Assembly (NCBI GenBank): GCA_902790175.1
Contig: CADAQZ010000013.1
Span: forward strand, 53,615 to 117,614
Reading direction: 5' to 3'
Length of the DNA: 64,000 nucleotides
Source: an uncultured Eubacteriales bacterium
GTDB lineage: Bacteria; Bacillota; Clostridia; Christensenellales; Aristaeellaceae
Positions 57,619 to 64,000 of the stretch are shown in pieces. The position numbers were made by a program, and so were the translations under genes. The notes beneath the pieces are model-generated. The model saw nothing but the letters and a program-made list of their open reading frames with translations, had not been told where the DNA came from and did no database searches. Position 1 is the stretch's first letter; each line of letters begins with the position of its first letter.

Positions 57619-57849
57619 ATGAAAGCCGTTAACATCAAGCTCAGCCTGGCGGAGAACGTCAAGACGTTCGTCAACATCGCCAACCGCTATCCCTACGATA
57701 TCGACCTGCGCGTGGGCCGTCACGTGGTGGACGGCAAGTCCATCCTGGGCATCTTCAGCCTGGACCTGTCCAAGCCGATCACGCTGGAGGTCTATGCCGA
57801 CCATTGCGACGACCTGATGGAGGAGCTCAAGCCGTTCATCATCGGTTGA
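57619..57849 (+). CDS. HPr-like protein lacking the catalytic histidine
   Basis: The 76-residue protein has the HPr fold pattern. Its regulatory-serine loop VDGKSILGIFSLDL is intact (Ser41, equivalent to HPr Ser46). The region that carries the phosphorylated His15 in HPr (G-x-H-A-R-P) reads AENVKTFVNI, with no His. It therefore cannot act in PTS phosphotransfer but could be a target of HPr kinase, like Crh of Bacillus. Similar His-less paralogues with the same N-terminus are known in Clostridia. ATG 57619 follows AGTGAGGA. It is a single-gene transcript. Confidence 0.85.
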   Translation: MKAVNIKLSLAENVKTFVNIANRYPYDIDLRVGRHVVDGKSILGIFSLDLSKPITLEVYADHCDDLMEELKPFIIG

Positions 57850-57860
57850 TAACGCAGATA

Positions 57861-57898
57861 CGCGAAAGCGCCGTCACGACTGTGACGGCGCTTTCGCG
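57861..57898. terminator. Terminator between the HPr-like gene and ydcF
   Basis: Perfect 17-bp arms (CGCGAAAGCGCCGTCAC) enclose a 4-nt loop, followed by TTTCC. It can serve both converging genes. Confidence 0.7.
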
Positions 57899-57902
57899 TT
57901 TC

Positions 57903-58640
57903 CTACAGCCTCCCATGCAGCCCGTGCAGCGTGATGGAGATTGCCTCGCGCACCATGAAGTGCAAAAGCGTGGGCCCGGTGTAGGTCGCGGCGATGCCGT
58001 GGGCGTTCTTGAACCCCGCCTTCTTCGCCATCCGCAGCGCGCGCCAGATGTGGTAGTTGTTGGTGACGATGCCGACGGCCGCGTCGTCGTCGCCGATGAT
58101 GGCCTTGCAGTTGGCGATGTTCTCGCGCGTGTCGGTGGACCGATCCTCCATGAGGATGCGCGCCGGGTCCACGCCGCGCTTCACCAGCTCGTCGCGGATG
58201 CACTGGGCCTCGCTGATCGGCTCGTTCGCGCCCTGGCCGCCGGAGGCGATGATCTTGGCGTCCGGATGGTCGTCCAGCACGGCCATCACCGCGTTCAGCC
58301 GCCGGGTCAGCGCGGGGCTGGGCCCGTCCTGGTACACGCTGGCCCCCAGCACGATCAGGTAGTCCATGCCCGCGGGCGCGGTGGCGTGCATGCCGCTCAC
58401 GACGAGGCACTCCAGCGCGATCAGCAGCGCCAGCGCCGCCGCCAGCAGCCCCCGCCACGCCCAGCGCAGCCAGTGCGGCAGGCCCGCGCGGGTCAGCAGG
58501 CCCGCCGCGATCAGTGCCGCGCCCACCGCGGGCCAGATCCAGCTGATGCTCAGCCCGAAGCGGGAGTACACGCCGATGAGAATGTAGTAGAGGACGCAGG
58601 CGATGCCCGCCGCGATGTACGCGATGCCGAGCGCGCTCAT
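57903..58640 (-). CDS. YdcF family (DUF218) membrane protein
   Basis: The 245-residue protein has three N-terminal membrane helices (about 5-22, 33-50 and 63-85) and a C-terminal DUF218 domain. That domain starts DYLIVLGASVYQDGPSPAL and includes IIASGGQGANEPISEA and EDRSTDTRENIANCK, typical of YdcF/SanA-like proteins. Members bind SAM or take part in envelope processes, but no reaction is agreed. The late segment VTNNYHIWRALRMAKKAG is the conserved end of the domain. Confidence 0.85.
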   Translation of the reverse strand: MSALGIAYIAAGIACVLYYILIGVYSRFGLSISWIWPAVGAALIAAGLLTRAGLPHWLRWAWRGLLAAALALLIALECLVVSGMHATAPAGMDYLIVLGASVYQDGPSPALTRRLNAVMAVLDDHPDAKIIASGGQGANEPISEAQCIRDELVKRGVDPARILMEDRSTDTRENIANCKAIIGDDDAAVGIVTNNYHIWRALRMAKKAGFKNAHGIAATYTGPTLLHFMVREAISITLHGLHGRL

Positions 58641-58698
58641 GGGATCATTCCTTTCGGATGGGAATGGGGGTATTATACACGGGGAAGGTTAAGAACGC

Positions 58699-58747
58699 AA
58701 AAAGCGGATTGCCGCGCCGGTCCCATCAGGACCGGCGCGGCAATCCG
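58699..58747 (-). terminator. Terminator of the Rrf2 gene
   Basis: Perfect 19-bp arms (CGGATTGCCGCGCCGGTCC) enclose a 5-nt loop. The minus strand continues CTTTTTGC, so it ends the Rrf2 transcript. Confidence 0.82.
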
Positions 58748-58774
58748 TCTGTCGCCTGCGCGAACCGTGCGCGC

Positions 58775-59200
58775 CTACTTCTGCGCTACGGGGATGCGGC
58801 CATCGACCAGGTCCTGCAGCGTGATGCCGTTCAGGTAGTCGCGGATCATACTCTCCAGCGCCGTCCACATCGGCAGCGTCTTGCACTCGTTGCAGCGCTC
58901 GCACGCATTCGGCTTCTGCTCCAGGCAGGCGACGGGGTACATCGAGCCCTCCACCACCTGCAGAACCGCGTGCACCGTGTATTCGCTCGCCGGCTTGGAG
59001 AGCATGTAGCCGCCCTGATAGCCGCGCACGGCGCGCAGCATGCCCGCCTGGCTCAGGTGCAGCGCGATCTGCTCCAGGTACTTCTTGGAGATGTTCTGCC
59101 GCAGCGCGACGTCCTTCAGCGTCACATAGCCCTTCTCCTGGTTCTCCGCGATGTCGATCATCATGCGAAGCGCGTAGCGCCCCTTCGTCGAAATTTTCAC
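58775..59200 (-). CDS. Rrf2 family transcriptional regulator
   Basis: The 141-residue protein has the Rrf2 winged helix (MKISTKGRYALRMMIDIA, KDVALRQNISKKYLEQI and the wing RGYQGGYML). The loop CLEQKPNACERCNEC is long enough and Cys-rich enough for an iron-sulfur cluster or a redox-sensitive site, as in IscR and RsrR; CymR-type members lack these Cys. The start is GTG 59200, seven bases after AGGAGG; no ATG fits. It is divergent from metQ-metN-metI, which suggests control of sulfur amino acid uptake. That link is an inference from position only. Confidence 0.88.
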   Translation of the reverse strand: MKISTKGRYALRMMIDIAENQEKGYVTLKDVALRQNISKKYLEQIALHLSQAGMLRAVRGYQGGYMLSKPASEYTVHAVLQVVEGSMYPVACLEQKPNACERCNECKTLPMWTALESMIRDYLNGITLQDLVDGRIPVAQK

Positions 59201-59257
59201 ACCAATGCCTCCTGTATGGATGGGCAGCGTCCCTCTCGCTGCCATCCTCTTCTTCAA

Positions 59258-59294
59258 CATGTATAATACTAACATGCTTCCTTCATTTATGCAA
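59258..59294 (-). promoter_or_regulatory. Rrf2 promoter with overlapping inverted repeat
   Basis: On the minus strand TTGCAT (59289-59294), a 17 bp spacer and TAGTAT (59266-59271) form the promoter. The inverted repeat CATGT-N9-ACATG (59258-59276) covers the -10 box, the place for autorepression. Confidence 0.55.
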
Positions 59295-59428
59295 GTCACT
59301 TTACATTAAAACGGGAGATGTGAAGGCAAAAGCGTCATAAATGGCGATCTTTGTCTCTATTTTGAGGGCGGGATGTCCGGCGGCCGATTCATTTTTCCGG
59401 GCGCGCATCCATATTAATGGGCACATAT

Positions 59429-59449
59429 GTTATAGGTATTTTCTATAAC
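59429..59449. promoter_or_regulatory. Inverted repeat upstream of metQ
   Basis: GTTATAG-N7-CTATAAC is perfect and ends 20 bp before the metQ -35 box. It could be the Rrf2 operator or another regulator site. No SAM riboswitch core is seen between it and metQ. Confidence 0.45.
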
Positions 59450-59469
59450 AAGGTATCGCATTCGCGTAT

Positions 59470-59498
59470 TGGACAAACCGACGGCGGCGTGGTAGAAT
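59470..59498 (+). promoter_or_regulatory. Promoter of metQ
   Basis: TGGACA (59470-59475), a 17 bp spacer and TAGAAT (59493-59498) lie 32 bp before the metQ start. Confidence 0.6.
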
Positions 59499-59530
59499 GG
59501 CTGCAGTCTCAAAAACAGGAGGTAATTTCC

Positions 59531-60352
59531 ATGACCATTCGCAAGCTCTTCGCCGCCCTGCTGGCGGCCCTGCTGATCCTCTCCTCTGTCGCCGCGCTGG
59601 CCGACGTGACCATCGGCGTGCCGGACGACACCACCAACGAGGCCCGCGCGCTGCAGCTGCTGGCCGACAACGGCATCATCGAGCTGGCGGCCGACGTCGT
59701 CGCCGACGGCATCGAGATCATCGAGATCCAGGCCGACCAGATCGTCAACCAGCTGGCCGACCTCGACTACGCCGTGATCAACGGCAACTACGTGATGGAC
59801 GCCCTGGCCGCGGGCTTCGAGATCAACACCCCGCTGGCGCTGGAGTCCGAGGACGCCTACCTGCCCCGCGCGAACGTCATCGCCGTGAAGGGCGAGAACG
59901 TGGACGCCGACCTGACCCGCGCGCTGGTGGCCGCCGTGCGCAGCCAGAAGGTGGCCGATTACATCACCGAGACCTACGGCGGCGGCGCGATCTCCGTGGT
60001 GGACGAGCCCACCGACGGCTACGACCCCGACGTGGACTACGACGCGCTGGCGGGCCAGACCATCGTCATCGCCGCCACGCCCACGCCCCACGCGCAGATC
60101 CTGGAGGTCGTGAAGGAGATCCTGGCCGAGAAGGACATCACGCTGGACATCGAGGTGTTCACCGGCTACACCGAGGAGAACCCCGCCGTGGACGCGGGCG
60201 ACGCCTACGCCAACTACTTCCAGCATCAGCCCTACCTGGATTCCTACGTGGAGGAGACCGGCGGCGACGTGGTGAGCGTGACCACCGTGCACACCGAGCC
60301 CATGGGCCTCTACGGCGGCAAGCAGGCGGACCTGAGCGCGCTGGGAAAGTAA
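59531..60352 (+). CDS. metQ: Methionine-binding protein MetQ with swapped lobes
   Basis: This 273-residue secreted protein binds methionine for the MetNI importer. After a signal peptide (1-24, VAALA site, no lipobox) it begins VTIGVPDDTTNEARALQLL, which in ordinary MetQ is mid-protein (the VAVPNDPTNxGRxLLLL segment). It continues through LDYAVINGNYVMDA and PRANVIAVKGENV to the region that is normally the C-terminus. After a linker (YDPDVDYDALAG) comes the normal N-terminal half: IVIAATPTPHAQILEVVKE, DAYANYFQHQPYLDSYV and VHTEPMGLYGGKQADL. Both halves look complete, so this is a circular permutation with the breakpoint at the lobe crossover. ATG 59531 follows AGGAGGT. metN and metI follow. 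Confidence 0.9.
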   Translation: MTIRKLFAALLAALLILSSVAALADVTIGVPDDTTNEARALQLLADNGIIELAADVVADGIEIIEIQADQIVNQLADLDYAVINGNYVMDALAAGFEINTPLALESEDAYLPRANVIAVKGENVDADLTRALVAAVRSQKVADYITETYGGGAISVVDEPTDGYDPDVDYDALAGQTIVIAATPTPHAQILEVVKEILAEKDITLDIEVFTGYTEENPAVDAGDAYANYFQHQPYLDSYVEETGGDVVSVTTVHTEPMGLYGGKQADLSALGK

Positions 60353-60355
60353 GCC

Positions 60356-60431
60356 TTGCAAGAAAGGCCGGATACAAGTATAATAGAATCCGAACGGAAA
60401 CGCGGACACGCCGGTACTTCCGGTGTGTCCG
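60356..60431 (+). promoter_or_regulatory. Internal promoter and leader hairpin before metN
   Basis: TTGCAA (60356-60361), a 17 bp spacer and TATAAT (60379-60384) give metN-metI their own promoter just after metQ. A hairpin CGGACACGCCGG / CCGGTGTGTCCG (60403-60431) follows at the 5' end of that transcript, and may also reduce read-through from metQ. Confidence 0.6.
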
Positions 60432-60459
60432 TTATCATACGACGGAGGCGGACGGGCCC

Positions 60460-61490
<1,031 letters not shown>

Positions 61491-61494
<4 letters not shown>

Positions 61495-62201
61495 GCCAGT
61501 TCGCGAAGGCGTTTGAGCCGGACAAGCTGCAGGAGGCGTGGCACGTCTTTTTGACGGAGTTCCCGCAGGGCCTGTGGGAGACCGTGTACGTGACGCTCCT
61601 GGCGACGCTGTTCGCCATCCTCCTCGGCCTGCCGCTGGGCATATTGCTGGTGACCGGCGACGAGAAGGGCATCCGCCCGCTGCCGAAGCCGCTGATGAAG
61701 GTGGTGAACGTGATCATCAACTTCCTGCGCTCGGTGCCGTTTTTGATCCTGATGGTCATGGTCATCCCGCTGACGCGCGCCATCGTGGGCACGTCCATCG
61801 GCTCGGTGGCCTCCATCGTGCCGCTGGTGGTGGCCGCGTTCCCGTTCGTGGCGCGACTGGTGGAGTCGTCGCTGAGGGAGCTGGACCCGAACATCATCGA
61901 GATGGCGCAGAGCATGGGCTCCTCCACCGCGCAGATCATCTTCCGCGTGATGCTGCCGGAGAGCGTGCCCTCGCTGGTGACGAACTTCACGCTGGCGATC
62001 ACCACGATCCTGGGCTACACCGCCATGTCCGGCGCGATGGGCGGCGGCGGCCTGGGCAAGATCGCCATCAACTACGGCTACTCCCGCTACAAGTACGCCG
62101 TGCTCTACCTCGCCGTGATCGTGCTGGTGCTGCTGGTGCAGGTGTTCCAGAGCGTCGGCACGCGCCTGGCCGCGCGCCTGGACAAGAGGATCAAGAAATA
62201 G
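61491..62201 (+). CDS. metI: Methionine ABC transporter permease MetI
   Basis: The 236-residue permease has five predicted helices. The EAA loop lies in LRELDPNIIEMAQSMGSSTA, and GYTAMSGAMGGGGLGKIAINY is the conserved late segment of MetI. It starts with an ATGA overlap with metN, so the two are translationally coupled. It completes a metQ-metN-metI methionine importer. Confidence 0.95.
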
Positions 62202-62292
62202 AGTTGAGAGTGCCATTTTGAACCAAACGCCCTCTTCTTCCGTCCAACCTGTAGCGTGGCAAACGCCACAATATTGCGGGAGGTACACAGAC

Positions 62293-62880
62293 ATGAAGCG
62301 GATCATCGCGATCGCGCTGGCGCTGCTGTTGCTCGGCTGCGCGGCGCTGGGAGAGGACGTGCAGCCCTTCGCGCTGGAGAACGGCATCGCCTGGGGCATG
62401 AGCCCGAGCGAGGTGATGGCCATCGAGGGAGACGACATCGCGGGCTACCAGTCCATCGGCAAGGGCATGCTGCTGGCCGTGGACGACACGGCGTTCAGGG
62501 GTCGCGAGGCCGGCGCGGGCTACGTGTTCGTGAACGACGCGCTGGCGATGGCGCTCTACGCGCTGGACGCCGAGGACGCAAACCCCGAGGCGCTGATCGC
62601 GGAGATGGACGCCGCCTACGGCGAGCACCGGGACGACCGCGGCAGCGCGTACTTCAACGCCACGAGCCACCTGACCGGGATCCTGTACACCGTGATGCCC
62701 GAGATCAAGGGCGTCGGCGCGCTGTGGGTGCTGCCGGACGGCACGGAGGCGATGGTGCTGACGGACGTGGGCTACGGCTACGAGGCGGACGACGTGCTGG
62801 TGGCGTTCATCGACCACGCGGGCCTCTACGCCAGGACGGACGCCTCCCTCGGCGAGCCCGCCCCGGCGCTGGAGCCGTAA
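62293..62880 (+). CDS. Small predicted lipoprotein of unknown function
   Basis: The 195-residue product starts MKRIIAIALALLLLGCAALG. The LLGC at 13-16 is a proper lipobox, the only one among the secreted proteins of the window, so it should be lipid-anchored. The rest is acidic and shows patterns such as GIAWGMSPSEVMAIEGD and YVFVNDALAMALYALD, which resemble small secreted Clostridia proteins with a repeated beta-alpha unit. I do not recognise a named family. ATG 62293 follows GGGAGG. It is about 90 bp after metI; a link to methionine uptake is possible but unproven. Confidence 0.65.
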   Translation: MKRIIAIALALLLLGCAALGEDVQPFALENGIAWGMSPSEVMAIEGDDIAGYQSIGKGMLLAVDDTAFRGREAGAGYVFVNDALAMALYALDAEDANPEALIAEMDAAYGEHRDDRGSAYFNATSHLTGILYTVMPEIKGVGALWVLPDGTEAMVLTDVGYGYEADDVLVAFIDHAGLYARTDASLGEPAPALEP

Positions 62881-62891
62881 AACGAAGGGGA

Positions 62892-62928
62892 GAAGGGCCG
62901 CGGATTGCGCTGCAATCCGCGGCCCTTC
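62892..62928. terminator. Terminator between the lipoprotein and phosphomutase-like genes
   Basis: Perfect 17-bp arms (GAAGGGCCGCGGATTGC) enclose GCT, at the meeting point of two converging genes. Only short T-runs flank it. Confidence 0.65.
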
Positions 62929-64000
62929 TATTTCTCTCCAGCCAGCCTTTTCAGTTCCCGCTCGCAGAAGTCGCACAGCTCGCGGGCGGTTTCGTCGTTG
63001 GCGGCCTCGGCCACCACGAGGAAGCCCGCGCGGCGCTCGTCGGGGCAGATCCAGGCCCAGCCGCCCGGGCGGCGCAGGCGCATGCCGCCGCCCAACTCCA
63101 CGTCGCGCTCCCGCTGCGCGAGCGTGCGGATCACCCGCCCGGCCTGCGACAGCGGCACCGACACGCTGCGGCTGCGGCGGGACACGGCGGGCATGCCGCG
63201 CCGCCAGTCGGCCAGCGTCAGCTTCTTCGACGCGAGCGCGCCGAGCGCCGCCAGCGCCGCGGCGATGCCGTCGCACTGCAGCGCGAATTGCAGCGGATGG
63301 TGCTCGGCCAGCGTGCTCAGCCACAGCGCGCGCTCGCCGCCGGCGAACTCCACCCGCGCGCCGCGCTCCTGCGCCAGCGCCTGCACGGCCCGCGTGGCCT
63401 CCGCCGGCAGAAGCAGCGCGTCCTCGCCCTTCTCCAGCGCCGTCCACGCCCGCAGCAGCTGCCCCTCGCCCTCGGTCAGCGCGCCCTGCTCGTCGCAGAG
63501 GGAACAGCCCTCGCCGCCGTCGTCCAGCGCGACGCCGATCTCCCCGGGCGCGAGCGCGGGGTCGTTCGCGGCGGCCGTCCGAACGCGCAGCCCCGCGCGC
63601 TCGAACGCGCGCTCCGCCAGCCGGGACAGCAGGCCGTCCGCGGCCCACAGCGCCACCGGCGGCGCGTCCGCGGGGTCGGCGTCGAACAGCGCGGCGGCCC
63701 ACGCCGCGTAGGCGGCGTCCACGGGCCCGGCGGGGGAGAGCGACGGCGTCTGCCCGGAGAACGGCGCGGCGAAGTCCTGCCGGGCGTAGCGGGCGGTCAC
63801 GGCGCGCTGCTGGCGGCTCGTCAGGCGCGCTCCACCGGGGCTCAGCGGGATCAGCCCGTCGCCGGTCACCAGCGCCGCCCAGGGGTTTCCCAGCGCCCTC
63901 TGGGCGCAGCGCAGCGCGGGCAGCGCGCACTCGCCCGCGTCCAGCACCGGCACGCCCTGTGCCAGCGCGCCCGCCGCCGCGGCGTGCCACAGCGCGTGGG
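62928..64000 (-). CDS. Phosphohexomutase-like domain protein, degenerate (5' partial)
   Basis: The frame is open to the window edge, so the N-terminal part is missing; at least 357 residues are present. The order of segments follows the alpha-D-phosphohexomutase fold: ALWHAAAAGALAQGVPVLDAG near the edge resembles the start of domain I, and ALVTGDGLIPLSPGG the active-site loop region. Catalytic motifs are lost: the usual TASHNP is replaced around TGDG, and the metal-binding DGDGDR is replaced by LDDGGEGCSLCDEQG. The C-terminal domain keeps PGGWAWICPDERRAGF in place of the sugar-phosphate loop. It may be the C-terminal half of a sugar nucleotidyltransferase/phosphomutase fusion, acting as a non-catalytic module. 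The assignment rests on pattern reading only. Confidence 0.55.
   Translation of the reverse strand, partial: HALWHAAAAGALAQGVPVLDAGECALPALRCAQRALGNPWAALVTGDGLIPLSPGGARLTSRQQRAVTARYARQDFAAPFSGQTPSLSPAGPVDAAYAAWAAALFDADPADAPPVALWAADGLLSRLAERAFERAGLRVRTAAANDPALAPGEIGVALDDGGEGCSLCDEQGALTEGEGQLLRAWTALEKGEDALLLPAEATRAVQALAQERGARVEFAGGERALWLSTLAEHHPLQFALQCDGIAAALAALGALASKKLTLADWRRGMPAVSRRSRSVSVPLSQAGRVIRTLAQRERDVELGGGMRLRRPGGWAWICPDERRAGFLVVAEAANDETARELCDFCERELKRLAGEK

Noticed and set aside
59401-59530. SAM (S-box) riboswitch before metQ
   Set aside because: The conserved S-box helices and core are missing, no terminator lies between promoter and start, and the leader is only about 30 bases.

Overview
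The window is a GC-rich (roughly two-thirds G+C by eye) chromosomal segment of a bacterium that looks like a member of Bacillota, class Clostridia. The signs are an HrcA/CIRCE-controlled hrcA-grpE-dnaK-dnaJ cluster, a rpmE-DUF1385-prmC-prfA cluster, serC-serA-DUF1015, a FeoA-FeoB fusion with its small Cys-rich partner, MtaB, butyrate kinase, a Ser46-type HPr paralogue, and promoters and ribosome binding sites of standard sigma-A and AGGAGG type. Almost all secreted proteins have AxA-type signal peptides without a lipobox, a style I associate with high-GC gut Clostridia such as Christensenellales; that placement is a guess. I see no phage, plasmid, CRISPR array or insertion sequence.

Layout. 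1-13.9 kb: end of an L,D-transpeptidase, ferrous iron uptake (feoAB fusion plus Cys-rich partner), a DUF3810 membrane metallopeptidase, a heterodimeric ABC exporter, a D,D-carboxypeptidase and a sugar-type ABC importer (two permeases and a frameshifted binding protein). 14-19.5 kb (minus strand): Sua5, two GNAT acetyltransferases, prfA, prmC, DUF1385, rpmE. 19.6-33 kb (plus): heat-shock operon, a GT-C mannosyltransferase-like protein, prmA, rsmE, mtaB, HIT protein, rpsU, a TRM11-like methyltransferase and a rho with a long low-complexity arm. 33-37 kb (minus): queA, a Tic20/DUF4870-like protein, ruvB, murJ. 37.3-40.7 kb: serine biosynthesis plus DUF1015. 40.8-42.5 kb: secreted GH9 cellulase. 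42.7-47.6 kb: a c-di-GMP cluster (one EAL and two GGDEF membrane proteins). 47.6-50.8 kb (minus): a TrpXYZ-like ABC importer behind a leader peptide and attenuator. 50.8-52.9 kb: pta and buk. 53-57.1 kb: NlpC/P60 protein, then an amino-acid ABC system. 57.2-57.4 kb: two tRNAs. 57.6-62.9 kb: HPr-like protein, YdcF, an Rrf2 regulator divergent from metQ-metN-metI, and a small lipoprotein. The end holds part of a degenerate phosphohexomutase-like protein.

Most unusual content. (1) MetQ (59531-60352) has its two lobes in swapped order. (2) The amino-acid binding protein/permease fusion (53756-56035) has lobe order II-I-II-I, with the breakpoint at the same hinge, so two unrelated binding-protein families here look circularly permuted. 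(3) The partner ATPase of (2) carries a GHKL-like C-terminal domain. (4) The TrpXYZ-like operon has a 54-codon leader peptide with a run of aromatic codons, a terminator and a plausible antiterminator. (5) Five well-conserved genes (feoB, the sugar-binding protein, sua5, dnaK, DUF1015) carry short internal deletions, three with frameshift. Such a cluster of lesions, including in dnaK and sua5, looks more like a sequence or assembly defect than biology and should be checked before the genes are called broken.

Intergenic regions are decorated by three small repeat families: long inverted repeats with GATCCTTCGACTTCG-type ends, runs of GAGTGAGGAGTTAG-type units, and a GGGGCGGCGCAACGCCGCCCC palindrome (quoted here as its two halves, GGGGCGGCGC and its complement).
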